Shown here piece after piece: positions 24,660-33,057 of a stretch of DNA of 38,727 bases (position 1 is the stretch's first letter; each line of letters begins with the position of its first letter). Both the position numbers and the translations under genes were made by a program. The notes under the pieces were generated by a model that was given only the letters and a program-made list of their open reading frames with translations, searched no databases and had not been told where the DNA came from. The stretch spans positions 1-38,727 of the forward strand of contig CAKVOK010000032.1 in assembly GCA_934792465.1 (NCBI GenBank). Reading direction: 5' to 3'. Source of the stretch: an uncultured Clostridia bacterium (GTDB lineage Bacteria; Bacillota; Clostridia; RUG12999).

Positions 24660-26573
24660 TTATACGTCAAGATTTGTTACATATTTTGCATTGGCTTCGA
24701 TAAATTCACGTCTTGGTTCAACCTGGTCGCCCATTAAGATTGTGAAAATTTCGTCCGCCGCAATAGCGTCGTCGAGCGTAACCTGAACCATGGTTCTCGT
24801 AGCCGGATCCATAGTAGTTTCCCACAGCTGAACAGGGTCCATCTCACCCAAACCTTTGTAACGCTGAACTTTTGCGTCTTCCCCTATCTCTTTCAGTGCG
24901 TCGGCAAGCTGGGATTCGTCATACGCATATCTTTCCTGTTTGCCCTTGAACACCTTGAAAAGAGGCGGCTGCGCTATATATACGTTGCCGTTGTCTATGA
25001 GCGGACGCATATATCTGAAGAAAAACGTCAGAAGAAGAGTTCTGATGTGCGCTCCGTCAACATCGGCATCCGCCATTATTATAACTTTTTCGTATCTCAA
25101 TTTATCAATATTAAAATCTTCACCTATACCTGCGCCGAGTGCTCTGATTACGGGTTCAAGCTTTTCGTTGTTCATTACTTTATCCACACGGGATTTCTCA
25201 ACGTTAAGCATTTTTCCCCACAGCGCGAGAATAGCCTGGAAGCTGCTGTCACGTCCGCTTTTTGCGCTGCCGCCTGCCGAGTCACCCTCGACGATATATA
25301 TTTCCGTGCCTTTTGCCTCTTTTATACGGCAGTCCGCAAGCTTTTCCGGCATGGAAAGACCGTTCAGAGCCGTCTGACGTCTTGTGTTTTCTCTTGCTTT
25401 TCTCGCAGCGTCACGGGCACGCGAAGCAAGCATTGATTTTTCTATTATTATTTTTCCGACAGCCGGATTTTCTTCGAGGAAAGTTTCCAGCTTGTCTGTA
25501 ACAGCACCGTAAACCAAAGTTCTTATCTCGCTGTTGCCGAGCTTCGTTTTTGTCTGTCCCTCGAACTGCGCTTCCTTTAGCTTAACGCTTATTACTGCGG
25601 AAAGACCCTCTCGAACGTCCTCACCGCTCAAATTTGAGTCTTTTTCTTTCAGCAGATTTCTTTTTCTGCCGTAATCGTTCAAAACCTTTGTGAGTGCCGT
25701 TTTAAATCCGACCTCATGAGTTCCGCCCTCGGCAGTATTTATGTTGTTTGCGAAACTTAAAATATTTTCGCTGTAACCTGTTGTATACTGCATGGCGATT
25801 TCGACCATGGCGTCCTCTTTTTCGGCTTCAAAATAAATTACGTTTTCGTGAACCGGTTCTTTGCTTTTGTTTATAAATTCAACAAAAGAAATAATACCGC
25901 CGTCATACTTGTATTCTTCGGTGGTTTCGGGGTCGGTACGCTTGTCCGTCAGGATAATGCGCAGTCCTTTGTTCAAAAATGCCTGCTCACGGAGTCTTGT
26001 CCTCAAAACGTCATATTCAAAAACGGTTGTTTCAAATATCGTATCGTCCGGATAGAACGTTACTTTCGTTCCGGTTTTGTCCGTATCGCCGATTATTTCA
26101 AGCTTTTTAACTGTCTTACCCTTTTCGTAGCTTTGCAGATATACGTGTTCGCCGTCGCTGATTTCAACATCAAGTCTGTTTGAAAGAGCATTAACAACGG
26201 ACGCACCTACACCGTGCAGACCTCCGGAAACCTTATATCCGTTTCCGCCGAATTTACCGCCGGCATGAAGTATCGTGAATACAACCTCAACCGTAGGTAT
26301 TCCCATTTTATGGTGAATACCTATAGGGATTCCTCTGCCGTCGTCGACAACGGTGACGGAATTGTCCTCGTTTATTGTAACGGTAATATTTTTGCAGAAT
26401 CCGGCAAGTGCTTCGTCTATACTGTTATCGACTATTTCATATACCAGATGATGCAGTCCTTTTGATGACGTGCTTCCAATATACATACCGGGTCTTTTTC
26501 TTACAGCTTCAAGACCCTCAAGAACTTGTATGGAATTTTCATCATAATTAGAATTTACTTTCTGATTATCCAT
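24660..26573 (-). CDS. gyrB: DNA gyrase subunit B
   Basis: 637 residues, typical Gram-positive length without the Gram-negative insert. GHKL ATPase motifs: EIVDNSIDEALAGFC, VDDGRGIPIGIHHKMG and SGGLHGVGASVVNALS. Toprim domain: IVEGDSAGGSAKSGRD with the acidic cluster MADADVDGAHIRTLLLTF. The C-terminus (YKGLGEMDPVQLWETTMDP) contacts GyrA. It should form the A2B2 gyrase that introduces negative supercoils. Upstream lies the ~700-base repeat array, so its promoter is probably within or just before 26574–26620 but is not obvious. Confidence 0.98.
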   Translation of the reverse strand: MDNQKVNSNYDENSIQVLEGLEAVRKRPGMYIGSTSSKGLHHLVYEIVDNSIDEALAGFCKNITVTINEDNSVTVVDDGRGIPIGIHHKMGIPTVEVVFTILHAGGKFGGNGYKVSGGLHGVGASVVNALSNRLDVEISDGEHVYLQSYEKGKTVKKLEIIGDTDKTGTKVTFYPDDTIFETTVFEYDVLRTRLREQAFLNKGLRIILTDKRTDPETTEEYKYDGGIISFVEFINKSKEPVHENVIYFEAEKEDAMVEIAMQYTTGYSENILSFANNINTAEGGTHEVGFKTALTKVLNDYGRKRNLLKEKDSNLSGEDVREGLSAVISVKLKEAQFEGQTKTKLGNSEIRTLVYGAVTDKLETFLEENPAVGKIIIEKSMLASRARDAARKARENTRRQTALNGLSMPEKLADCRIKEAKGTEIYIVEGDSAGGSAKSGRDSSFQAILALWGKMLNVEKSRVDKVMNNEKLEPVIRALGAGIGEDFNIDKLRYEKVIIMADADVDGAHIRTLLLTFFFRYMRPLIDNGNVYIAQPPLFKVFKGKQERYAYDESQLADALKEIGEDAKVQRYKGLGEMDPVQLWETTMDPATRTMVQVTLDDAIAADEIFTILMGDQVEPRREFIEANAKYVTNLDV

Positions 26574-26616
26574 CTTTTATCTCCTTATTTATATAATTAT
26601 CTATTATTGACTTTTT

Positions 26617-27203
26617 ACAACCCTTTCACCGCCATGGGCAGCTCCGGCACCTTACACAGGGATCTTTACAACCCTTCCACCACTAACGTGGTCCCCACAC
26701 CTCTGCTGCACGGCAGCTTCCGGCGCCTTACACAGGAGTTACAACCCTTCCACCACTAACGTGGTCCCCCTCCCCTTACACAGGGGAGGCGTTGGTCTGT
26801 GCCGCTGAATAAGGTTTGTGCAAACTTCGATAGGCTCCCCTGTGTAAGGGGAGCTGTCACCGATAGGTGACTGAGGGGTTGTAGGTTTGCATTTACCGCA
26901 TTATTACGCAGTATATGCAGCCATTGACAACCCTTCCACCACTTACGTGGTCCCCCTCCCCTTACACAGGGGAGGCTTTGGTCTGTGCCGCTGAATTAGG
27001 TTCGTGCTGAGTTCGTATAGGCTCCCGTGTAAGGGCACCGGAGTAATGCCTGTGGCATACGTAGGCGTGCCTTGGTAGAGCTGTCAGCGTAAGCTGACTG
27101 AGGGGTTGTAGGTTTGCATTTACCGCATTATTACGCAGTATATGCAATTATTCACAACCCTTCCACCACTAACGTGGTCCCCCTCCCCTTACACAGGGGA
27201 GGC
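26617..27203. repeat. Tandem BIME-like array between remB and gyrB
   Basis: No gene in 26574–27299. R1 units (plus) start at 26741, 26927 and 27154; a degenerate R1 is at 26617 and a long R1 variant at about 26668–26737. R2 units (minus) lie at 26833–26883 (short) and 27020–27110 (long). The linker GCATTTACCGCATTATTACG recurs between units, giving a head-to-tail R1–R2–linker repeat of about 186–227 bp. An AT-only stretch (27226–27268) closes the array. Confidence 0.9.
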
Positions 27204-27299
27204 ATTGGCAAGTGCCGCTGAATACATATTAATTATGCATTATGCATTATAAATTCATAATTAATATTAGTTTTCCCTATATAAGCAGCGGGGTAATCC

Positions 27300-27581
27300 C
27301 TATGGCATTATTAATATTTCTTCCTTATTTGCTTCCTCAAAACGTTTCAGCAGCGTTGCCGTGGAAATCGGCGAAATATAAATTTTCACCTTTTTCCTAT
27401 ATTCCGTAATGACGAACGATTTCGGCAAATCCTCGCACGACACATTTATAACGCTGCGGTTCGCCTCGCCGTCATTCAAAAATTTTCTCGTCAGCTTCGA
27501 TGTAGTTGTATTTTCAAAATCAAAAATCGCAACAACATCTTTCGCAAAGACGGTTATATCACTTCCGAGATGTAAAAACAT
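27300..27581 (-). CDS. remB: RemB/YaaB-type DUF370 protein
   Basis: 93 residues, starting MFLHLGSDITVFAKDVVAIF and continuing LPKSFVITEYRKKVKIYISP. This is the DUF370 (extracellular matrix regulator RemB/YaaB) family; related RemA is a DNA-binding regulator of biofilm genes in Bacillus. The position directly after recF (2-base gap) matches the Bacillus order recF–remB–gyrB. Confidence 0.9.
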   Translation of the reverse strand: MFLHLGSDITVFAKDVVAIFDFENTTTSKLTRKFLNDGEANRSVINVSCEDLPKSFVITEYRKKVKIYISPISTATLLKRFEEANKEEILIMP

Positions 27582-27583
27582 TT

Positions 27584-28684
27584 TTACATTCCTTTCTCTG
27601 TTACGGCATTTATTTTGCCGCCGCAGACATTATAATAATGCGAATTTTCGTAAAACCGCAGTTTTTCTGCGTCCGTACACGTTATTATAACCTGTTTGTC
27701 CTTTATTCTGTCGAACAGGAAATTTCTCCTGTTTTCGTCCAGCTCGCTCGCAATATCGTCCAGCAGCAACACGGGATACTCCCCCGTTTCCTCAAAAAAA
27801 AGCTGCGTCTGCATGATTTTCAATGCCAAAACAACGCTTCTCTGCTGACCCTGCGAAGCAAAGCTTCTCGCATTTTTTCCGTTAATATAAAACAAAATAT
27901 CATCTCTGTGCGGACCTATCAGCGAGCATTGATTTTCTTTTTCATTATCGCAGTTGACGTAAAGCTCTTCCAGAAAATTTTGTTTTATATTCTCCGCCGA
28001 ATCGGTTTCGTCTGCCTTGACCGTGCTTATATATGCCGCCTTAAGGCATTCGCCGTTTCCGGCAATCTGCCTGTATATATCGTCAATTGCGGGTTTGATT
28101 CGCTTCACGAAAGAATTTCTGTACCAAAGAATCAGGCTTCCGTATTGCGCAAGCTTTTCGTTCCATATATCAAGCAATTCTGTTTTATTTTCTTTCAGCA
28201 ATTTATTTTTCTGTTCCAGTGCCTTGTTATATGAAGCAAGCGTATGCATATATTTAATCCGCATTTGAGATATGCATAAATCCATGAATTTTCTTCTGTA
28301 ATACGGTCCTTCGCGTATTATGGAAAGCTCCTGCGGAGTGAAAAGCACGGTATTCAGCTTGCCTATGAAATCGATTCGTTTCGGCACGGGAACTTTATTT
28401 ATGAAAAGCTTCTTTTTATCTCCGAGGATTATTCTGTTTTCGTTCATACGTCCGTTTTTGTAATAAGAAACAGAAACGGACGCATTTTTTTCGCCGAACA
28501 AAATCAAATCTTTTTCTTTCAGCGATTTAAAGCTCTTTCCCATAGAAGCCATGAACACAGATTCTATAAAATTCGTTTTTCCCTGTGCATTATCGCCGAA
28601 AAAAACGTTTGTACCGTTTATCAGACGGACATTTTCTTCTTTAAAATTTCTGAAATTACAGATATTTACTTTCTCAATGTACAT
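27584..28684 (-). CDS. recF: DNA replication and repair protein RecF
   Basis: 366 residues. Walker A FFGDNAQGKTNFIESV (about 28–43), signature SFASQGQQRSVVLALK and Walker B YPVLLLDDIASELDENR. RecF binds gaps at stalled forks and loads RecA with RecO and RecR. The start overlaps the S4 gene by 11 bases; remB follows after 2 bases. Confidence 0.97.
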   Translation of the reverse strand: MYIEKVNICNFRNFKEENVRLINGTNVFFGDNAQGKTNFIESVFMASMGKSFKSLKEKDLILFGEKNASVSVSYYKNGRMNENRIILGDKKKLFINKVPVPKRIDFIGKLNTVLFTPQELSIIREGPYYRRKFMDLCISQMRIKYMHTLASYNKALEQKNKLLKENKTELLDIWNEKLAQYGSLILWYRNSFVKRIKPAIDDIYRQIAGNGECLKAAYISTVKADETDSAENIKQNFLEELYVNCDNEKENQCSLIGPHRDDILFYINGKNARSFASQGQQRSVVLALKIMQTQLFFEETGEYPVLLLDDIASELDENRRNFLFDRIKDKQVIITCTDAEKLRFYENSHYYNVCGGKINAVTEKGM

Positions 28685-28904
28685 CTTTTTCTATTTTCAG
28701 AACTATATCGCCGTCATCGGCTTTTATAACTACGGTATCGCCGGGGAAAATTTTCTTTCCGCGCTGCGTCACTTCTTCGCCGTTTAAGAATATAATTCCG
28801 TCTTCAATCATAAGCTTGGCTTCTCCGCCTGTCAGCGCAACTCCCGAAAATTTCAGAAGCTGGTCGGCTTTTATAAAATCGGTTTTTATTTCAACTGTAT
28901 TCAC
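28674..28904 (-). CDS. yaaA: S4-domain RNA-binding protein YaaA/RlbA
   Basis: 76 residues. The S4 fold is clear (IKADQLLKFSGVALTGGEAK, IEDGIIFLNGEEVTQRGKK, FPGDTVVI). The family sits between dnaN and recF in many Firmicutes. It binds RNA, possibly ribosomal; its exact role is unsettled. It overlaps recF by 11 bases, while a 500-base repeat region separates it from dnaN. Confidence 0.92.
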   Translation of the reverse strand: MNTVEIKTDFIKADQLLKFSGVALTGGEAKLMIEDGIIFLNGEEVTQRGKKIFPGDTVVIKADDGDIVLKIEKDVH

Positions 28905-28956
28905 AAGCCTTCTCCTTTTTTGAATTTATTTATGTTAATGTTTGTGTCGTTTTTTG

Positions 28957-29305
28957 ACAATCCTTCCACCGCCACAGGCGGTTCTCACACCTCCGCTGCA
29001 CGGCAGCTTCCGGCGCCTTACACAGGGGAGGCATTGGTCTGTGGCGCATTTTACAATCCCTCCACCGCCACGGGCGGTCCCCCTCCCTTTATACAAGGGA
29101 GGCTTTGGTTTGTGCCGCTGAATAAGGTCTGTGCGAACTTCGATAGGCTCCCCTGTGCAAGGGCACCGGAGTAATGCCTGTGGCATACGTAGGCGTGCCT
29201 TGGTAGAGCTGGCGGCGAAGCCGTCTGAGGTAGCAGGTCTGTACATACATCTGTAGGCTCCCCTGTGTAAGGGGAGCTGGCACCGATAGGTGACTGAGGG
29301 GTTGT
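28957..29305. repeat. BIME-like mosaic between dnaN and yaaA
   Basis: No gene. Units: long R1 (plus) 28957–29032, R1 (plus) 29053–29103, long R2 (minus) 29146–29231, R2 (minus) 29256–29305. The long R2 carries the same CTACGTATGCC…GGCATTACTCCGG insert as the copies near parA and gyrB. Confidence 0.9.
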
Positions 29306-29356
29306 TGGTCTGCAATTACTCAAGCTAAATTATCTCATTACATTCGATAGCTAAAT

Positions 29357-29399
29357 TGTTTCTTGCGAAACAGCTAAATTAAATTCGCTGTGCGAATTT
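29357..29399 (-). terminator. Tandem hairpins after dnaN
   Basis: AAATTCGC/GCGAATTT (29381–29399) and TGTTTC/GAAACA (29357–29372) follow the dnaN stop, interspersed with three AGCTAAATT words. Probably a terminator region. Confidence 0.55.
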
Positions 29400-29404
29400 A
29401 GCTA

Positions 29405-30505
29405 TTATCGTATCATTACCGGCAATACTATAAATATGAAATCGTCGCCGTCAATAGGCTTTATAACCGTCGGTTTCTTATCACCCGTAATTCGTATCAA
29501 TACTTTTTCGCCGTCCGCCGCTTTAAGCGAATCCATTAAATATTTGCAGTTGTATCCCACTACAAACGATTGCTCCGAATGAGAAGTAACAATAAGCGAA
29601 TCCGACATTTTTCCTCGTTCCGTGCTGCACGCAACGCTTATTAAATCGTTGTCGTATGTAATCTTTACCGGCGTTTTGCTGCCGTCCGATTCCGAAAGCA
29701 GTGAAGCTCTGTCTATGCATTTCAAAAATTCGCTCAAATTGACTTCTGCATCGTAAAGTCCTTCCTTGGGAATGAACGCTTCGTAATTTATAAATTCGCC
29801 CTCTAAAATACGTGAGAAAAATTTGCAGCCGTCGAACGTGAAAAGCACATTCTTGTCCGAAACGGATATTTCCATTGTTTCGGTCGCTCCCGTTATCTTG
29901 CAAAGCTCGTTAAGCGATTTTCCCGGTATAACGCATGAAAATTCGGGATTTTCAGTTTTTGTTTTAACTGTTTTCAGCGCAAGTCTGAATCCGTCTACGG
30001 ATATAGCTCTGATTTCATCTTTTTTAAATTCGAATTTAACACCGGTTAAAATAGGTTTCAAATCGTTTTGTGCAACAGCAAACGATGTTTTTCTGACAAG
30101 CGTTGTAATATCGGCACAATTAACATTAATTTTTTCCATATATGTAATGTCGGGGATTTTAGGAAAATCTTCTCCGGGAATTGTATTAATATTGTATACG
30201 AGTTCACCGCAGTTAATCGTCATAATGTTGTTTTCCGTACATTCGAACGTAACAACGCCGTCCGGCATTCTGCGCATGATTTCGCATATCATTTTTGAAT
30301 CCACAGCTGCCATTCCCTGCTTCATGATGTTTCCGGGGATGCTGTATTCTATGGCTATTTCAAGATTGTTGCCCGTTATTTTTATTTCGTCCTCGGCTTC
30401 TATCAGGAGTGTTTCAAGTATCGGAAACGAAGTGTTTGTCGAAGAAGCTTTTGACGCTGCGTTTATGGCATTTAAGAAATCTGTGTTCAAACAGGATATT
30501 TTCAT
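29405..30505 (-). CDS. dnaN: DNA polymerase III beta sliding clamp
   Basis: 366 residues, the expected three-domain clamp length. Starts MKISCLNTDFLNAINAASKA; contains SFPILETLLIEAEDEIKITG and VDGFRLALKTVKT, and ends FIFIVLPVMIR, the usual clamp C-terminus (PMR-like). It rings DNA as a dimer and tethers polymerase III. AAAGGA precedes ATG 30505. Its promoter must lie in or pass through oriC, coupling it to dnaA. Confidence 0.97.
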   Translation of the reverse strand: MKISCLNTDFLNAINAASKASSTNTSFPILETLLIEAEDEIKITGNNLEIAIEYSIPGNIMKQGMAAVDSKMICEIMRRMPDGVVTFECTENNIMTINCGELVYNINTIPGEDFPKIPDITYMEKINVNCADITTLVRKTSFAVAQNDLKPILTGVKFEFKKDEIRAISVDGFRLALKTVKTKTENPEFSCVIPGKSLNELCKITGATETMEISVSDKNVLFTFDGCKFFSRILEGEFINYEAFIPKEGLYDAEVNLSEFLKCIDRASLLSESDGSKTPVKITYDNDLISVACSTERGKMSDSLIVTSHSEQSFVVGYNCKYLMDSLKAADGEKVLIRITGDKKPTVIKPIDGDDFIFIVLPVMIR

Positions 30506-30742
30506 ATAAATTCAGTCCTTTCGTGTATGTATATGTTATATAAAAAGTAGTCGTAGTAGGGGTACTGGAAAAGGTGCAAAACCTGAAAATTATCAATTAT
30601 AATCGACAAAATTTATCCAGTATAAGTGTGGAAAACTATGTGCATAATGTGGATAACTTTTTATGACATTTTTTAACAGGGGTAAGTTATCCACCAAAAG
30701 TTATCCACATTTGATAAAATGTTGATAAAATTCTGGATAACT
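30506..30742. other. oriC: Replication origin oriC
   Basis: The dnaN–dnaA gap. DnaA-box-like nonamers: TTATCCAGT 30613, TGTGGAAAA 30627, TGTGCATAA 30639, TGTGGATAA 30648, TTATCCACC 30687, TTATCCACA 30701, TGTTGATAA 30720 and TCTGGATAA 30732. Read on the minus strand, a box-like TTTTCCAGT (30564–30572), a CCCC cluster and TACTACGACTAC (30546–30559 region) match the box/GC/DnaA-trio layout of the Bacillus unwinding element, next to an AT-rich tract before dnaN. Genes on both sides point away from this site, with dnaA itself the exception. Confidence 0.92.
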
Positions 30743-32077
30743 TCAGTTTTGTTTTATCGCCGTTATGATGTTCGTGTAATCGTTTTTCAGCACGGAACCT
30801 TTCTTGATTTCCGATTCGATAAGGTTCACGGCGTGCATGACCGTTGTGTGGTCGCGCTTAAATTCCGTGCCTATCCTGTTAAAGGAATAATCAAGCAAAT
30901 TTCTGCATATATACATAGCCATCTGACGTGCCGTTGCGATGTTTTTCGGCTTCTTTTTGGACATAATATCGTCTGTTGTCACATCGTAATAGTCCGCAAC
31001 GCATTTGTTTATGTCGTTTAATGTGTATATGCGTGTTCCGCTGTCGCAGTATTCTTTAAGATTGGATTTTGCGACCGTCAGATTGATTTCCGTGCCGGCA
31101 AGCTTTGCATATGCCGTGATTCTCGTCAGAGCGCCCTCCAGCTCACGTATGTTGCTGTTTACGTTCTTGGCGATGAAGTCTATAACCTCGTCCGGAACCT
31201 TTGTGTCGAGCGTTTGCAGCTTCTTTTGAAGAATTGCAACTCTCGTTTCGTAGTCCGGCGACTGAATATCGCACGTCAGACCCCATTCAAATCGTGTACG
31301 GAGTCTTTCTTCGAGGGTGTTCATCTCTCTCGGGTGGCGGTCACTCGAAATTATAATCTGTTTTTCTGCCTGGTGCAGGTGGTTGAAAGTGTGGAAAAAC
31401 TCTTCTTCGGTCTGCTTTTTTCCGCCGATAAACTGTATGTCGTCTATCAGAAGAACGTCAATTTCTCTGTATTTGTTTCTGAAAGCTTCGTTTTTGTTGT
31501 CCTTGATTGCGTTGATAAGCTCGTTTGTGAAAAACTCGGACGTTACGTACATGATTTTCAGACGGGGATTGTTCTCTGCAATGAAGTTTCCTATGGCGTG
31601 CATAAGATGAGTTTTCCCCAAACCGCTGCAGCCGTATAAAAACAAGGGATTGTATGCCGCCGCAGGATTTTCGGCAACGGCGAGCGACGCCGCATGAGCA
31701 AGTCTGTTTCCCTCGCCCACGACGAAATTTTCGAATGTGTATTTGCTGTTTATGTTTGTTATGTTGGTGTTTCTCAGCTGTTTTTTCTCGTCCTCGGATT
31801 TTACTTCAAAAAATTCAAATTCGTCTTTTTGATTGTCGAGAATTATTTTCGCTTTAATATCTCTGCCGACTACCTGCGAAAGTGCGTTTGATATTAAAAT
31901 GAGATATTTTGAGTTGAGCTGTGCCTGCATAAACTGCGTGTTTGTGCAAAGCACGAACGTATCGTTTTCAAAAAGATACGGTGTAATCGGCATTATCCAG
32001 GTATCGAAAGATACCTTTGCCATTTCGGGGCGTATTATCTCAAGTGCGTCCGCCCAGACAGTTAGTATGTTTGTCAT
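30743..32077 (-). CDS. dnaA: Chromosomal replication initiator DnaA
   Basis: 444 residues from ATG 32077 (MTNILTVWADALEIIRPEMA); an in-frame GTG at 32086 is less likely given GGAG spacing. Domain I is N-terminal. AAA+ domain III has Walker A YGCSGLGKTHLMHAIG and Walker B DVLLIDDIQFIGGKKQT, with SSDRHPREMNTLEERLRTRF including the arginine finger region. Domain IV ends with the DNA-binding signature FKRDHTTVMHAVNLIE. It binds the boxes at 30613–30740 and opens oriC. A promoter at 32459–32487 leaves an unusually long leader. Confidence 0.98.
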   Translation of the reverse strand: MTNILTVWADALEIIRPEMAKVSFDTWIMPITPYLFENDTFVLCTNTQFMQAQLNSKYLILISNALSQVVGRDIKAKIILDNQKDEFEFFEVKSEDEKKQLRNTNITNINSKYTFENFVVGEGNRLAHAASLAVAENPAAAYNPLFLYGCSGLGKTHLMHAIGNFIAENNPRLKIMYVTSEFFTNELINAIKDNKNEAFRNKYREIDVLLIDDIQFIGGKKQTEEEFFHTFNHLHQAEKQIIISSDRHPREMNTLEERLRTRFEWGLTCDIQSPDYETRVAILQKKLQTLDTKVPDEVIDFIAKNVNSNIRELEGALTRITAYAKLAGTEINLTVAKSNLKEYCDSGTRIYTLNDINKCVADYYDVTTDDIMSKKKPKNIATARQMAMYICRNLLDYSFNRIGTEFKRDHTTVMHAVNLIESEIKKGSVLKNDYTNIITAIKQN

Positions 32078-32451
32078 TGGTTTCACTCCAAAAAATATGT
32101 TGATTTATTCCGATATGCCGTTATATGAGGGTGTTGCAAAACGAAATTATTTTGCAGCACCCTTTTTGGGGCTTTAGAAAAATAGTGCAGAATGGACAAA
32201 CTGAGCAAAAACAAGGCAAAGTCTTGCTTTTGGTACCCGAAGGCGTATGTGTATACGTCGAGTGGCGAAGTTTGTTCATAGCATAAAGCAATATTTATTT
32301 TAGAAATTCGTTCTCGAACGAATTTCAACATCTGTTTTAATTCATTTTGTACATTTGGGTGCTCTCACTTATACCGGTATATCGGCATTTTCTTGCTTTA
32401 TGCGGTCTGTGCATTTTGCTACAGCCCCATATATATGGGCATAAATATACC
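32078..32451 (-). promoter_or_regulatory. Long structured dnaA leader
   Basis: About 375 bases between the predicted start of transcription and dnaA. It holds a 13-bp hairpin (GGGTGTTGCAAAA/TTTTGCAGCACCC, 32129–32162), a perfect palindrome GAAATTCGTT-CTCG-AACGAATTTC (32303–32326) and an 11-bp inverted pair GCATAAAGCAA/TTGCTTTATGC (32281 and 32394). No convincing gene; the 82-codon minus ORF inside it has no ribosome site. Confidence 0.55.
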
Positions 32452-32458
32452 TATATAT

Positions 32459-32487
32459 ATTATACCACAAAATAAAAAAATAAGCAA
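32459..32487 (-). promoter_or_regulatory. dnaA promoter
   Basis: Minus strand: TTGCTT (32482–32487), 17 bases, TATAAT (32459–32464). Confidence 0.65.
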
Positions 32488-32542
32488 CAGGTTTTAAAAA
32501 AATAATTATAAAAATATTAATTTAAAAATTAAAATTTCAGGC

Positions 32543-32571
32543 TTGACAAATAAAATGTTTTGTGATAGAAT
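32543..32571 (+). promoter_or_regulatory. Promoter of antisense RNA 1
   Basis: TTGACA 32543–32548, 17 bases, TAGAAT 32566–32571. Confidence 0.8.
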
Positions 32572-32578
32572 ATATATA

Positions 32579-32660
32579 GAAAAAGGCAAGACCTCAAACG
32601 GTTATGCCAAATCGTTTATTTTATCAAAATAACACGGCTTTGACGGGGCGTGTTATTTTT
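32579..32660 (+). ncRNA. Putative antitoxin RNA 1
   Basis: A predicted ~82-base transcript from the promoter at 32543 to the terminator stem AAAATAACACG/CGTGTTATTTT (32626–32659), which is symmetric and also ends the opposing peptide mRNA. Its 5' hairpin GGCAAGACC…GGTTATGCC (32585–32608) is conserved in copy 2. It overlaps the last codon and 3' end of the peptide mRNA, as in Fst/par-type systems with a shared bidirectional terminator. Confidence 0.6.
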
Positions 32661-32721
32661 TTATGGATAATACTAATACAATTAAAGTGATTAAATATAT
32701 CATTATGTACACATATTCCAT
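32653..32721 (-). CDS. Hydrophobic 22-residue peptide, putative type I toxin 1
   Basis: ATG 32721 lies 8 bases after AGGAGG. The peptide starts MEYVYIMIYLITLIVL and ends SIKK: one membrane helix with a basic tail, the standard make-up of type I toxins that act at the membrane. The SD is buried in a hairpin (CACTTCC pairs with GGAGGTG) within a long leader. A strong promoter (32815–32843) and a convergent antisense promoter flank it. Too short for routine annotation. Family unknown. Confidence 0.65.
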   Translation of the reverse strand: MEYVYIMIYLITLIVLVLSIKK

Positions 32722-32792
32722 AGCATTCACCTCCTTTCAAAGGGAAGTGAAGCATAACCGCCCGGTTTTTTACACTGTTTTCAGTCTTACCC

Positions 32793-32808
32793 GTCGGAAT
32801 AATCCGAC
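32793..32808 (-). promoter_or_regulatory. 5'-end stem of peptide mRNA 1
   Basis: GTCGGATTATTCCGAC at the predicted transcript start; such 5' stems stabilise type I toxin mRNAs. Identical in copy 2 (33122–33137). Confidence 0.65.
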
Positions 32809-32814
32809 ATAATT

Positions 32815-32843
32815 ATTTTAGCATATATTATGTATTTTGTCAA
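32815..32843 (-). promoter_or_regulatory. Promoter of peptide mRNA 1
   Basis: Minus strand: TTGACA (32838–32843), 17 bases, TAAAAT (32815–32820). Confidence 0.8.
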
Positions 32844-32870
32844 TTGATTTATTTGATTAAAATTTCAGGC

Positions 32871-32899
32871 TTGACAAATAAAATGTTTTGTGATAAAAT
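32871..32899 (+). promoter_or_regulatory. Promoter of antisense RNA 2
   Basis: TTGACA 32871–32876, 17 bases, TAAAAT 32894–32899; sequence almost identical to copy 1. Confidence 0.8.
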
Positions 32900-32906
32900 A
32901 TATATA

Positions 32907-32990
32907 GAAAAAGGCAAGACCTCAAACGGTTATGCCAACAAAAGAATTAACTTAAAGTAACGCTTTCATTGCACTGTGGGCGTTACTTTA
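32907..32990 (+). ncRNA. Putative antitoxin RNA 2
   Basis: Predicted ~84-base RNA. It has the same 5' hairpin (GGCAAGACC…GGTTATGCC) as copy 1 but an unrelated terminator stem AAAGTAACGC/GCGTTACTTT (32954–32989), again symmetric so it can end both transcripts. Confidence 0.6.
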
Positions 32991-33057
32991 CTTTTATCGT
33001 AAATATTATAAGAAATATTAAAGTTAAAATTAATATTTTTACTATGTATTTTCTCAT
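32983..33057 (-). CDS. Hydrophobic 24-residue peptide, putative type I toxin 2
   Basis: ATG 33057 lies 8 bases after AAAGGAGG. It starts MRKYIVKILILTLIFLII and ends TIKVK, one membrane helix with basic ends. The sequence differs from peptide 1 but the composition is the same. The SD is in a hairpin with a GAAA tetraloop (CTCC-GAAA-GGAG, extended by CCA/TGG). Promoter at 33144–33172. Confidence 0.65.
   Translation of the reverse strand: MRKYIVKILILTLIFLIIFTIKVK

Larger units (their letters stand above)
32528..32853. repeat. Peptide/antisense cassette, tandem copy 1
   Basis: About 326 bp, repeated at 32856–33183 with nearly identical outer promoters and 5' leaders but different coding centre and terminator. 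Rapid change in the middle with conserved ends is typical of toxin–antitoxin families. Confidence 0.9.

Noticed and set aside
26617..27203. Possible CRISPR array in the gyrB upstream repeats
   Set aside because: The stretches between repeats are themselves conserved, repeats are over 50 bp with alternating orientation, and no cas genes are present.
32083..32331. 82-codon minus-strand ORF upstream of dnaA
   Set aside because: No ribosome site, overlaps the dnaA start and spans strong hairpins; better explained as leader or repeat sequence.
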